Below are positions 17,686 to 27,036 of a DNA stretch of 64,000 nt, piece by piece. Position 1 is the first letter of the stretch, and every line of letters begins with the position of its first letter. Source of the DNA: Postechiella sp039985655 (GTDB lineage Bacteria; Bacteroidota; Bacteroidia; Flavobacteriales; Flavobacteriaceae); contig JBDWSF010000014.1 of NCBI GenBank assembly GCA_039985655.1, forward strand, positions 328,787 through 392,786, given 5' to 3'. Both the position numbers and the translations under genes were made by a program. The notes beneath the pieces were generated by a model. It saw only the letters and a list, made by a program, of their open reading frames with translations. It was not told where the DNA came from and made no database searches.

Positions 17686-18387
17686 ATGCAAAAAAACACT
17701 ACTTATTTAAAGCTTCCTTTTCAGTTTAATAAAGAAAAACTGGTCCATGATTTATCATTAATTCTTGATGGGAATTGGATTTCACATTTTAACACTACAG
17801 GATATAATGGAGATTGGAAAGTCATTTCATTGTATGCCCCTAACGGAGTAGAATCTAATATATTTGCACTTTCAACACTTAATTCAATAATATCGGAAAC
17901 ATCGACACTTAAAAAATGTCAATATTTCAAAGAAGTTATCGACTCTTTTAAGTGTCCCATACTGACTGCTCGTATTTTACGATTAGGAGTTGGTGCTGAA
18001 ATTAAACCGCATAGAGATCATGAATTAGGTTATGAGGATGGAAATTTTCGTTTACATATACCAATTGTCACTAATTCGCATGTCCAATTTATTCTAGATG
18101 GTACTGAATTAACAATGTTACCTGGAGAATGCTGGTATACAAATGTAAACTATGTGCATTCTGTTAAAAATACTGGCGAATCTGATCGCGTGCATTTAGT
18201 AATTGATGGAAAGAGAAACGAATGGTCTGATCTTTTGTTTTTTTCATTAGCTCCAGCAGAAAGTTTTCAGCCGATACTTGAAGAAAATAATTCTCCAGAG
18301 ACGATTAAACGAATTATTGAAGAATTAAAACAAAGTAATGAACCAATAGCTAAACAATTGATTAATGAATTAATTGCCAAAAAATAA
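17686..18387 (+). CDS. Aspartyl/asparaginyl beta-hydroxylase family 2OG-Fe(II) dioxygenase
   Basis: 233 residues. The double-stranded beta-helix shows the iron triad HRD (His109, Asp111) and His158 (NVNYVHSVKNTG), with Arg168 in ESDRVHLVID placed to bind 2-oxoglutarate. RILRLGVGAEIKPHRDHELG is typical of the Asp/Asn beta-hydroxylase domain, also found in L-proline hydroxylases, so the substrate may be a protein side chain or a free amino acid. No signal peptide. The gene stands alone between minus-strand genes, preceded by dispersed repeat A, which suggests an accessory gene. Confidence 0.85.
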   Translation: MQKNTTYLKLPFQFNKEKLVHDLSLILDGNWISHFNTTGYNGDWKVISLYAPNGVESNIFALSTLNSIISETSTLKKCQYFKEVIDSFKCPILTARILRLGVGAEIKPHRDHELGYEDGNFRLHIPIVTNSHVQFILDGTELTMLPGECWYTNVNYVHSVKNTGESDRVHLVIDGKRNEWSDLLFFSLAPAESFQPILEENNSPETIKRIIEELKQSNEPIAKQLINELIAKK

Positions 18388-18559
18388 CTGAACTAAACGA
18401 AAAAAAAAACACTTTCCGTTAAAAAACATAAACCTGCAGATAACCGTGTTAAAGAAAAGCGAAAGATATAGCCAAAATATTTATATTTATGAGTTCTATA
18501 ATTTTAAATATAAACCCACCAATAAAGCCTCCTTCCTTTTCGTGGTAACGCAAAAAGAA

Positions 18560-20752
18560 CTATCGTGTAAACAAGAGCTCTCTATATTTTGTTAATGGCC
18601 AAATCTCGTCGTCTACAAGTAATTCTAAATTATCACAATGGTAACGAATGTCTTCAAATAGGGGTTTTACTTTATTGCAATACGCTTCGGCTCTTTTTTC
18701 GAAACCGTCAATAGCATTCGCTTTTCTCCGCTCACCAATCATTTTAGTAACATTCGAGTTTATACCTTCAATATGACTAGAAATTTCTCGAATTAAACTC
18801 AACTGCTCTTTAGAAACCGTTTTAAAATCTTTTTCAAAAATTTCTTTTAAACCTTTTACGTTTTCAATAAGTATATTTTGATATTTAACAGCCGTTGGAA
18901 CGATATGATTACGTGCTATATCTCCTAATACACGGCTTTCTATTTGAATGTGTAAAATATAAGCTTCTACTTCTATTTCGTAACGGGCTTCACTTTCAAC
19001 TTTACTCATCACTTTCATTTCTTTAAACAACGCTATAGACTGTTTAGAAATTCTAGCTTTAAGTGCCTCTGGAGTCGATTTATTATTGCTTAAGCCTCTT
19101 TTTTCAGCTTCAACTTCCCATAATTCGCCATAACCGTTTCCTTCAAATAAAATATTTCTAGACGATTTTATATACTCACGAATGACATTAAAAACGGCTT
19201 CATCTTTCTTTAAATCTTTTTCATCAATTAAAGCATCAACTTCAACTTTAAAATCTGCTAATTGCTTAGCTACAATAGTATTTAAAATCATCATCGGATT
19301 ACCGCAATTTGCTAAAGACCCCACCGCCCTAAACTCAAATTTATTACCTGTAAACGCAAATGGAGATGTTCTATTTCTATCTGTATTATCGAGCAAAACA
19401 TCTGGTATTTTACCAACAACATTTAGCTTTAAATCTGTTTTTTCTTTAGGCGATAATTTACCTTTCGTGACACCTTCTAATTCCTCTAAAACCTTAGTCA
19501 GTTGCTCACCAATAAATATAGAAATAATAGCTGGAGGCGCTTCGTTTGTCCCTATTCTATGGTCGTTACTTGCCGATGCTGTAGATGCGCGTAGTAATTC
19601 CTCGTTATCATGAACCGCTTTAATCGTATTAACAAAAAAGGTTAAAAATTGAAGATTACTCATTGGCGTTTTTCCAGGCGCCAAAAGGTTAATCCCAGTA
19701 TCGGTAGATAAAGACCAATTGTTATGTTTTCCTGATCCATTTACACCTTCAAAAGGTTTTTCGTGTAATAGCACTTTAAAATTATGACGTGATGCGACGC
19801 GACCCATAATATCCATTAATAAAGAATTATGGTCGACTGCTAAATTAACTTCCTCGTAAATAGGTGCCAACTCAAATTGATTGGGCGCTACCTCATTATG
19901 ACGTGTTTTAACAGGAATACCCAGAAGCATACATTCGTTTTCTAATTCCTTCATAAAGTTTAATGCTCTATTTGGAATCGACCCAAAATAATGATCGTCT
20001 AACTGTTGTCCTTTTGCAGAAGAGTGTCCCAATAAAGTTCTGCCTGTTAAAGCAATATCTGGTCTACTGGCTGCCATCATTTTATCGACCAAAAAATATT
20101 CCTGTTCCCAGCCTAAAGATGATGTTACTTTTTTAACATTCTTATCAAAATATTTACAAACTGCTGTTGCAGCGTCATCCACAGCATGCAATGCTCTAAG
20201 CAACGGTGTTTTATAATCTAAAGCTTCGCCTGTGTAGGCCACAAAAATGGTTGGAATACACAACGTTGTATCGTATATAAAAGCTGGCGATGTAGGATCC
20301 CAAGCTGTGTAACCACGAGCTTCAAACGTATTTCTTATACCTCCATTAGGAAAACTAGACGCATCTGGTTCTTGTTGTACCAATTGCCCTCCACCAAATT
20401 TTTCAATAGCCATACCATCTCCAATAGTTTCAAAAAAAGCATCGTGCTTTTCGGCAGTTGACCCTGTTAATGGCTGAAACCAGTGTGTATAATGCGTTAC
20501 CCCTTTTGCTAAAGCCCAATCTCGCATGGATGATGCCACTTGATCAGCAATATTCCTGTCAATTTTTTTACCATGTTGTACCGCATTCATCACCCCTTTA
20601 AATGCATCTCTTGTTAAATATTGACGCATCGTATTTTCGTTAAACACGTTTTCTCCAAATAATTCTGACCGCCTTACACTCTCTTCAAAAAAGACAGGTT
20701 TATATGCAAGCGAATTTTTTATGGCGTGAAATCTTAATACAGACATACTCAA
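18560..20752 (-). CDS. glnN: Glutamine synthetase type III
   Basis: 730 residues, the size of the large GSIII dodecamers of Bacteroidota and cyanobacteria. It makes glutamine from glutamate, ammonia and ATP. Recognisable parts: the type III N-terminus (FGENVFNENTMRQYL), HWFQPLTGSTAEKHDAFF, the metal site SSLGWEQEYFLVD, RHNEVAPNQFELAPIYEE, HEKPFEGVNGSGKHNNWSLS, and the NDHRIGTNEAPPAIISIFIG loop with NRTSPFAFTGNKFEFRAVG. Encoded divergently from a second glutamine synthetase with 271 bases between them. Confidence 0.96.
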   Translation of the reverse strand: MSMSVLRFHAIKNSLAYKPVFFEESVRRSELFGENVFNENTMRQYLTRDAFKGVMNAVQHGKKIDRNIADQVASSMRDWALAKGVTHYTHWFQPLTGSTAEKHDAFFETIGDGMAIEKFGGGQLVQQEPDASSFPNGGIRNTFEARGYTAWDPTSPAFIYDTTLCIPTIFVAYTGEALDYKTPLLRALHAVDDAATAVCKYFDKNVKKVTSSLGWEQEYFLVDKMMAASRPDIALTGRTLLGHSSAKGQQLDDHYFGSIPNRALNFMKELENECMLLGIPVKTRHNEVAPNQFELAPIYEEVNLAVDHNSLLMDIMGRVASRHNFKVLLHEKPFEGVNGSGKHNNWSLSTDTGINLLAPGKTPMSNLQFLTFFVNTIKAVHDNEELLRASTASASNDHRIGTNEAPPAIISIFIGEQLTKVLEELEGVTKGKLSPKEKTDLKLNVVGKIPDVLLDNTDRNRTSPFAFTGNKFEFRAVGSLANCGNPMMILNTIVAKQLADFKVEVDALIDEKDLKKDEAVFNVIREYIKSSRNILFEGNGYGELWEVEAEKRGLSNNKSTPEALKARISKQSIALFKEMKVMSKVESEARYEIEVEAYILHIQIESRVLGDIARNHIVPTAVKYQNILIENVKGLKEIFEKDFKTVSKEQLSLIREISSHIEGINSNVTKMIGERRKANAIDGFEKRAEAYCNKVKPLFEDIRYHCDNLELLVDDEIWPLTKYRELLFTR

Positions 20753-20976
20753 TTAGTTTAATTTAACAATCAAAGAATTACCTTTTTAAGCACAAAAATA
20801 ACTATCAAGACGAATAAAACAGAAAATTGAAAAAGAATCTTTTAACAATTTTTCAGTTTTCTTAAAAAAAACTAGACTTTTTACAAATAAAGTCTAAAAA
20901 TAATAGGGTATAAATAAAAATAACTTAGGTATTTACGAAAACACCCCTTACAAATGCAAAGTAAAATAGATTCTGT

Positions 20977-20984
20977 TATATTTG
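20977..20984 (+). promoter_or_regulatory. Putative -7 box of glutamine synthetase II gene
   Basis: TATATTTG, matching TAnnTTTG, 39 bases before the ATG at 21024. The shared 271-base divergent region also carries the glnN promoter, but no operator could be recognised. Confidence 0.5.
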
Positions 20985-21023
20985 TGATATTAAATATCAT
21001 TATTACATTATAAAATATTCATT

Positions 21024-22037
21024 ATGGCAAAAATTAAATTAGAATACCTTTGGTTAGATGGTTACAAGCCAACTCAGAACTTGAGAAGCAAAACTAAGGT
21101 TGAAGAGCACGAAAACTTTCAAGGAACAATTGAAGAATTAGGATTGTGGTCTTTTGACGGTTCGTCTACGCAACAAGCTTCAGGTGGAGCATCTGACTGT
21201 ATTTTAAAACCAGTTGCTATCTATCCAGATCCTGCTAGAATCAACGGTTATTTAGTTATGACAGAAGTAATGAACGCTGATGGAACTCCACATGAGTCTA
21301 ACGGACGTTCAACTATTGAAGATGATGATAATGATTTCTGGTTCGGTTTCGAACAAGAGTACTTTATTATGGATAGAACGACTCAATTACCTTTAGGGTT
21401 CCCTATTGGTGGTTACCCAGGACCTCAAGGCATGTATTACTGTTCTGTTGGTGGAAAAAACACTTTCGGAAGAGACTTCGTTGAAGAGCATGCTAATTTA
21501 TGTATCGATGCTGGATTAAACTTTGAAGGCATTAACCAAGAGGTTGCCTCTGGACAATGGGAATTCCAATTGTTTGCAAAAGGTGCTAAGAAAGCTGGTG
21601 ATGAAATTTGGGTTGCAAGATATTTATTAGATCGTTTAACTGAAAAGTTTGGATGGTACATTGATTACCACCCAAAACCAATTAAAGGTGACTGGAATGG
21701 TTCAGGAATGCATGCTAACTTCTCTAACACAATCTTAAGAGAATGTGGTTCTGCTGATAAATATGCTGAGATCTGTGAAGCTTTCCGTCCTGTGACTAAA
21801 GAACACATCGAAGTTTATGGAGCATATAACGATCAACGTTTAACTGGTTTACATGAAACTGCATCTATCGACGATTTCTCTTGGGGAGTTTCAGATAGAG
21901 GAGCATCTATTCGTATTCCAATTATCGCTGTAGAAAAAGGATATAAAGGATGGTTAGAAGATCGTCGTCCATCTTCAAACGGTGATCCATATAAGATTGC
22001 TGCAAGAATTATCAAAACAGTTAAGCCTATTAAATAA
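21024..22037 (+). CDS. Glutamine synthetase, eukaryote-like type II
   Basis: 337 residues, close to the eukaryotic/GlnII length and much shorter than bacterial GSI (about 470). N-terminal beta-grasp (KIKLEYLWLDGYKPTQNLRSK, LWSFDGSSTQQA). Catalytic domain with WFGFEQEYFIMD, GINQEVASGQWEFQ, GDWNGSGMHANFSN, and the adenine/phosphate region SDRGASIRIP...DRRPSSNGDPY. Same reaction as GSIII. Codon choice is more GC-rich and C-ending than its neighbours, consistent with high expression. It ends in a strong terminator. Confidence 0.95.
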   Translation: MAKIKLEYLWLDGYKPTQNLRSKTKVEEHENFQGTIEELGLWSFDGSSTQQASGGASDCILKPVAIYPDPARINGYLVMTEVMNADGTPHESNGRSTIEDDDNDFWFGFEQEYFIMDRTTQLPLGFPIGGYPGPQGMYYCSVGGKNTFGRDFVEEHANLCIDAGLNFEGINQEVASGQWEFQLFAKGAKKAGDEIWVARYLLDRLTEKFGWYIDYHPKPIKGDWNGSGMHANFSNTILRECGSADKYAEICEAFRPVTKEHIEVYGAYNDQRLTGLHETASIDDFSWGVSDRGASIRIPIIAVEKGYKGWLEDRRPSSNGDPYKIAARIIKTVKPIK

Positions 22038-22056
22038 ACTTTATTGTTATACATAC

Positions 22057-22097
22057 AAAAGCCCGTCTAAGAAATAATTTAGACGGGCTTTTTTTAT
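22057..22097 (+). terminator. Intrinsic terminator of glutamine synthetase II
   Basis: A perfect stem AAAAGCCCGTCTAA / TTAGACGGGCTTTT with a short loop and a seven-T tail, 20 bases past the stop. Confidence 0.95.
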
Positions 22098-22177
22098 ATT
22101 AAAAACGACAGGCACTCCCCACTATATCTTTTGTTTTTTTTGTCATTCCTGCTAAAGCAGAAATCCACAATTAAATA

Positions 22178-22201
22178 ATATCAATTCTAAATTAAAACAA
22201 A
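22178..22201. repeat. MITE left-end fragment
   Basis: ATATCAATTCTAAATTAAAA matches the left terminus of the element at 1602-1966 except for one base; similarity ends after about 24 bases and no right end is found. Confidence 0.5.
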
Positions 22202-22676
22202 AGGATCGAGTCAGTCTTGAGAGCAGTCGAAAGACAACTATCACTCCCGCAGGTATCCGCCAACATAAGTATTTATCAAATAGGTTATTTGTAAAAACAG
22301 ATAAAAAATCTTGTAGATTTATTATATTTAATTTTCCAAAAAAAGATTAATTAGGCTTGTTCTTCACTTTAAAATAAAAGTGAGGACAATTTCGATTTAA
22401 ACGAAATCAGGAGGGTTAAAGTATAAAAAACATAAAGATTTTTAAACTTCCAAACACTTAAGTTTTAAAAATCCTGTAGATTATTTATTTCGTTAATCCT
22501 TAATACCAACAAGGTCAAAAGAAGACCTTACAGGATATGAAAATATCTTTATTCTTAAAATTAAATATGTTACATCTGTATATCTAATCAAACCCAGATT
22601 ACAAGTAAAATTCTAAAAACAAAAAAGGATTCACTATTACGTAAACCCTTCCTGTTATATATAATTCTTGTGTTAT

Positions 22677-23639
22677 CTAAAACTTCCCTCTAGTAAAAAC
22701 TAAAAACATAAATATACCATAACCTATTACTAAAAAGAAGCCTTTAAATCTGCTTATTTGTAATCGTTTAGGTAAAAATATCAACGGAATTAAAATTGCA
22801 GAAAAACCAAGCATCCAAAAAATATCGCTCGATAAAATTTGAGGTTCAGTAACAGGAATAGGTTTTACCATAGCCGTTATACCCAAAACAGAAGCGATAT
22901 TAAAAATATTAGATCCTATTAAATTCCCCAACGAAATAGCTTTCTCCTTTTTAGCCGCTGCAATAACCGATGCAGCCAATTCGGGTACACTGGTCCCAAT
23001 TGCAATTAAAGATACGCCAATTACTGCTTCGCTTACACCCACAGCAGTTGCAATGTCCTTTGCTCCAAAAACAAGCCATTCACTTCCAAAATATAAAGCC
23101 ACAGCTCCTATAAGTAACCAAATACCAATTTTAAAATTAGAAACTACAGATAAGGCATCATCAACCTCTTCAGAATCAGAAGATGTTTCTTCCTTTGCCC
23201 CTTTTATTAATACAACTAAAAATACAATAAGTCCAACAAATAAAATACCGCCTTCTATAGCAGAAAGCATATTATCATTCTTAAGGAAATAGTATAAAAC
23301 AATAGAAAACACCATCATTACAGGCCAATTAAGCTTGTAAAACGATTTATCTACCGCTATAGATCCTACTAAAGCTGTAATTCCTAAAACCAAACCAATA
23401 TTAGCAATATTAGACCCCACAACATTGTTAATGGCAATTGCGGGCGAACCTGATAGCGCAGCTTGTAAACTAACTAGTAATTCGGGAGCCGAGGTTGCAA
23501 ACGAAACCACCGTCATACCAATTACCATCTTAGAGATATTAAACTTAAACGATAAAGCCACAGACGATCTTACCAAAAACTCACCTCCTACTACTAATAA
23601 TACAAAGCCAAGGATAACCCAAAGTAAACTCATAAACAT
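22677..23639 (-). CDS. Calcium/sodium antiporter (CaCA family, YrbG-like)
   Basis: 320 residues, about ten membrane segments in two inverted halves. Each half carries the alpha repeat: TVVSFATSAPELLVSLQA and LIAIGTSVPELAASVIAA, with the second part of each repeat NNVVGSNIANIGLVLG and GNLIGSNIFNIASVLG. These are the ion-coordinating segments of K+-independent Na+/Ca2+ exchangers. An acidic loop (SSDSEEVDD, about 152-160) lies between the halves. ATG at 23639; the shorter start two residues on is equally possible. No operon partner. Confidence 0.94.
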   Translation of the reverse strand: MFMSLLWVILGFVLLVVGGEFLVRSSVALSFKFNISKMVIGMTVVSFATSAPELLVSLQAALSGSPAIAINNVVGSNIANIGLVLGITALVGSIAVDKSFYKLNWPVMMVFSIVLYYFLKNDNMLSAIEGGILFVGLIVFLVVLIKGAKEETSSDSEEVDDALSVVSNFKIGIWLLIGAVALYFGSEWLVFGAKDIATAVGVSEAVIGVSLIAIGTSVPELAASVIAAAKKEKAISLGNLIGSNIFNIASVLGITAMVKPIPVTEPQILSSDIFWMLGFSAILIPLIFLPKRLQISRFKGFFLVIGYGIFMFLVFTRGKF

Positions 23640-23720
23640 ATTTTTTTGCGAAGATAATATAAATGAAAATGAAAAATTGAAAGTGAAAAGGTTTTCATAA
23701 AACTATAAATTCCGTTAAAT

Positions 23721-23756
23721 AACTATTAAAATAGTTTTATAACTATAGAAATAGTT
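23721..23756. promoter_or_regulatory. Two tandem palindromic operators before blaI-like gene
   Basis: AACTATTAAAATAGTT (23721-23736) and AACTATAGAAATAGTT (23741-23756) are perfect 6-bp palindromes with a 4-base centre, spaced exactly 20 bases (two helical turns). They end 2 bases before the -7 box, so a bound BlaI-type dimer would block transcription. Confidence 0.75.
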
Positions 23757-23757
23757 A

Positions 23758-23765
23758 TATGTTTG
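23758..23765 (+). promoter_or_regulatory. -7 box of the blaI-blaR1-like operon
   Basis: TATGTTTG, matching TAnnTTTG, 22 bases before the ATG and abutting the operators. Confidence 0.65.
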
Positions 23766-23787
23766 CATTGTAATAATAAATAACATT

Positions 23788-24147
23788 ATGGAAAAGCTAA
23801 CAAACAAAGAAGAAGAGATTATGCATATTTTATGGAATCTTGAAAAAGCTTTTGTTAAAGATGTATTAGCAGAGATTAAAGAAGATAAACCGCATTACAA
23901 TACGCTTTCTACTATAATTAGAAATTTAGAAGACAAAGGCTATGTTTCTTATAAAGCCTATGGAAAAACACACCAGTACTTCCCTATTGTTAGTAAAGAA
24001 ACTTATAGAAAAAGTTTTATGAATACGGCTATTAATAGCTACTTTAATAATTCTTATAAAAACATGGTTTCGTTTTTCGCAAAGGAAGAAAAAATTAGCG
24101 TTGACGAACTAAAGGAGATTATTAAATTAATCGAGAAAAACAACTAA
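23788..24147 (+). CDS. BlaI/MecI/CopY family transcriptional repressor
   Basis: 119 residues. N-terminal winged helix (LTNKEEEIMHILWNLEKAFV, YNTLSTIIRNLEDKGYVSY) and a C-terminal dimerisation region (YFNNSYKNMVSFFAKEEKIS) as in BlaI. In the known systems such repressors are cut when a partner M56 membrane protease is activated. Here the partner gene starts 2 bases downstream, and two tandem palindromes overlap the promoter, so autorepression is likely. The inducing signal is unknown and there is no beta-lactamase gene nearby. Confidence 0.93.
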   Translation: MEKLTNKEEEIMHILWNLEKAFVKDVLAEIKEDKPHYNTLSTIIRNLEDKGYVSYKAYGKTHQYFPIVSKETYRKSFMNTAINSYFNNSYKNMVSFFAKEEKISVDELKEIIKLIEKNN

Positions 24148-24149
24148 CC

Positions 24150-26573
24150 ATGGAATACTTAATAAAAGTAAGCGCAATACTTACCATTTTTTATTTAAGT
24201 TATAAATTATTCCTACAACGAGACACATTTTTTGAGCAAAATCGTTGGTTCCTATTATTGGGTTTAATAACCTCTTTTTTATTACCACTATTTGTTATTC
24301 CTATCTACATCGAATATACTCCTGTTGAGATCCAATATATTGAAACAGCAATTACTATAGAAAGCACTGAAGCTCCTTTTAATATTTTAGATTATCTACC
24401 AATTATCTATATTATAGGAGTTTTATCTTTTTCAATTCGGTTTATTATCCAACTCATTTCTTTAAGTGCTATTATTTATAAAAACAAAAAAGAAAAGCAT
24501 AGTCTATATACTTTTATAAAGGTTAACAAAAACACATCACCTTTTTCATTTTTTAATTGGATTGTTTTTAACCCAAGTAATTTTAATGAAACAGAACTGG
24601 ATCAAATTATTACACATGAAAAAGTTCACGCTTATCAAAAACATTCTATTGATATTTTATTAACGCAAATGACCTGTATTGTGCTTTGGTTTAATCCGTT
24701 TATATGGCTTTACAATAAAAGTTTGAAACAAAATTTAGAGTTTATTGCCGACCAAAAAACGCAAAGTAAATTTAATTGCAAAAAAAGTTATCAAACCACA
24801 TTACTTAAAACAAGTATGCCATCTCATCAAATGACTTTAACTAATAATTTTTACACATCATTAATCAAAAAACGAATCGTTATGTTACACAAATCAAAAT
24901 CTAAAAAAATCAATCAACTTAAATATTTACTCATATTGCCGCTCTTAGGCCTGTTTTTAATGAGTTTTAATACTGAAGAAGTTTATGTTGAAAAAGAACT
25001 TCAAAAAGAAAATAATACAACATTAAGTGATGTTAATTCTAAAGAAATAAAAATTATTTTCAAAAAAGACTTAACAGATAATGATTTAGAAAAAATTAAA
25101 AGCAAACTAAAAAAAGACAAAATAAGTTTCACTTACACTAACTTAGAAAGAAACGAAAAGAAAGAAATTATTAGTCTTTCAACTAAATTTCAACTTGAAA
25201 AAGGTTACACCACATGGAATGCTCACAATATAGATAATAAACCAATAAAACCCTTTTACTTTTTTAAAAAAGAAAAAAACTTTGGAGTAAGTATACTAAA
25301 TAAAGTATCGTCTTGGAAAGTATCTAAAGGATACAACAATTCTACAGATAGTTTAAATATTACAGGCAAAAATGGTTCTGGAGTAACATTTAAACTAAAA
25401 AACAGTGACAATCCACTGATTATAATAGATGGTAAAGAATCAGAAAAAAGTAAACTAGATGACTTAAATCAGTCTAATGTTGAAAACGTAACCGTACTAA
25501 AAGATGATAATGCTATCAGGTTATATGGCGAAAAAGGTAAAAATGGTGTTATACTTATAACAACCAAAAAGCAAAATAAAAGTCAATGGAAAGTTAGCGC
25601 AGAAAAAAATAATGTTATTTATGCTACTAAGGATACTATACATGTTAATGAAAAACCAAATATTTTAAAAAAGCTTGTTAATGGATATAAAAAAGAACCA
25701 TTATACATATTAGATGAAAAAGAAATCACAAAAAAAGAACTTGATTTATTAGACGAGCAAACTATAAATTCTGTATCAACAATAAAAGGAGAACATGCAA
25801 CAACAAAATTTGGTAAAAAAGGTAAAAACGGAGTTATTATAATAACATCAAGAATTCCTGGTTCTCGAAATTCCCCTTTTGTTAAAATTGTTAAAGCTAA
25901 ACTATACATTGTAGATGGGAAAGTGGTAGAACAAACAGCATTTGAAAGTATTCATCATGAAAACATCAAATCCATAAATGTACTTAAAGGAAGTGCTGCA
26001 ACTACAAAATACGGTGATAAAGGGAAAAATGGTGTTGTAGAAATCATAACTAAAAATTATAATTGGGAAACGAAATTTATTATAGAAAAACCAATGACTA
26101 CTGCAAAAGTAATTGGATATGGTAAAACCTCCGACTCTATTAAGAACATAAAAATTAAAATTGATAAAGACAAACAACCTCTAACAATTGTTGATGGAGA
26201 GGAATTACCTTATGAAAAACTGGAAAGCATAAATCCTGACAACATTAAGTCTATTGAGGTATTTAAAAATAAAAAAAACATAAAAAAATACGGTAGAAAA
26301 GGTAAAAATGGAGTTATTATAATTACTACTAAAAAAGCTTTTAACACTTTTATAAGTTTAAACGAAAGCAAAAACCCTATAAGCTTTATAGGTATTGAAG
26401 AAGGTAGAGAGCCTATATATATTATTAACGACAAAGAAAGTTCTAGAGCAGAAGCTTTAAAGATTAAAAGTAACGATTTTAAAAGTATTACTTCTCTTGA
26501 AGGAAAAGAGGCCATTGAAAAGTATGGCAAAAAAGCAAGAGATGGTGCTATTGAAATTATAACAAAAAAATAA
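24150..26573 (+). CDS. BlaR1-like M56 membrane metallopeptidase with five TonB-plug-like repeats
   Basis: 807 residues. Membrane segments at about 5-20, 33-52, 83-108 and 262-276. The zinc protease motif HEKVH is at 156-160 with a downstream glutamate in LEFIADQK (about 197), as in BlaR1/MecR1. After the last membrane segment there is no penicillin-binding domain. Instead five repeats of about 53 residues follow (roughly 421-474, 516-568, 584-636, 676-729, 754-807), each of the form P-L-x-I-x-D-G-K-E ... YG-x-KGKNGV-I-I-ITTKK. This is the core of the TonB-dependent receptor plug. The fifth is degenerate (KKARDGAIEI). Inference: an outward-facing sensor that recognises a plug partner or ligand and signals by cleaving the repressor. 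Confidence 0.9.
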   Translation: MEYLIKVSAILTIFYLSYKLFLQRDTFFEQNRWFLLLGLITSFLLPLFVIPIYIEYTPVEIQYIETAITIESTEAPFNILDYLPIIYIIGVLSFSIRFIIQLISLSAIIYKNKKEKHSLYTFIKVNKNTSPFSFFNWIVFNPSNFNETELDQIITHEKVHAYQKHSIDILLTQMTCIVLWFNPFIWLYNKSLKQNLEFIADQKTQSKFNCKKSYQTTLLKTSMPSHQMTLTNNFYTSLIKKRIVMLHKSKSKKINQLKYLLILPLLGLFLMSFNTEEVYVEKELQKENNTTLSDVNSKEIKIIFKKDLTDNDLEKIKSKLKKDKISFTYTNLERNEKKEIISLSTKFQLEKGYTTWNAHNIDNKPIKPFYFFKKEKNFGVSILNKVSSWKVSKGYNNSTDSLNITGKNGSGVTFKLKNSDNPLIIIDGKESEKSKLDDLNQSNVENVTVLKDDNAIRLYGEKGKNGVILITTKKQNKSQWKVSAEKNNVIYATKDTIHVNEKPNILKKLVNGYKKEPLYILDEKEITKKELDLLDEQTINSVSTIKGEHATTKFGKKGKNGVIIITSRIPGSRNSPFVKIVKAKLYIVDGKVVEQTAFESIHHENIKSINVLKGSAATTKYGDKGKNGVVEIITKNYNWETKFIIEKPMTTAKVIGYGKTSDSIKNIKIKIDKDKQPLTIVDGEELPYEKLESINPDNIKSIEVFKNKKNIKKYGRKGKNGVIIITTKKAFNTFISLNESKNPISFIGIEEGREPIYIINDKESSRAEALKIKSNDFKSITSLEGKEAIEKYGKKARDGAIEIITKK

Positions 26574-27036
26574 CGCTTACTAAAAAAACATCCAAAACCA
26601 TAAGTTTAAGACTTTCAGAAATGAGAGTCTTTTTTATGCAAAAAAATATTTAAAAGATGAAATATCAAAAAAATGACACTTTTATAATCAAATCGCCCTA
26701 GGTTTTCAAAAACTGCTATACCCTCATATAATTGTTTCAATTTAAAACAAAAACACAAATTAAGAAAATAATATAAAAACAGAAACTAAAACAATTTAGT
26801 TAATTACAATTCATCATGCAAATTCATCGATTTACATAAAAGTATAAGGTAGACATATTGGTAAATATATATTGATAAAACATTGATGTATTTAATCTTA
26901 TTTACTAAACTTTAAAACTATGATAACACTTGCAAAACTTGTAATTATTATTAACATAATTACTATTATTTTATAAGCTCTACAAAGTGTAGAGCTTAGT
27001 CTAGAATAAGTTTTACTATTTTTGTAATATATAAGA
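26574..27036. other. Intergenic region, 463 bases
   Basis: After a terminator at 26608-26635 the sequence is very AT-rich with no coding signal I trust. A perfect 9-bp hairpin, AAGCTCTAC / GTAGAGCTT with a 5-base loop, lies at 26975-26997, and a TATTTTTG box at 27017-27024 precedes the small gene at 27037. Confidence 0.6.
26608..26635 (+). terminator. Terminator of the blaI-blaR1-like operon
   Basis: AAGACT / AGTCTT stem with a 12-base loop followed by a T run. Confidence 0.75.

Larger units (their letters stand above)
22038..22676. other. Intergenic region with terminator and repeat debris
   Basis: 639 bases without a gene. It holds the glutamine synthetase terminator, a degenerate ATTCCTGC palindrome (22142-22166), a MITE left-end fragment (22178-22201), two related segments reading AAATCTTGTAGATTTATT (near 22308) and AAATCCTGTAGATTATTT (near 22468), and small hairpins (ATTTCG...CGAAAT near 22390; AAGGTC...GACCTT near 22510). 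Confidence 0.6.

Noticed and set aside
25619..26530. Several minus-strand frames with repeated FPFLPYF-type segments
   Set aside because: Antisense shadows of the KGKNGVIIIT plug-like repeats; their repetition follows from the coding strand.
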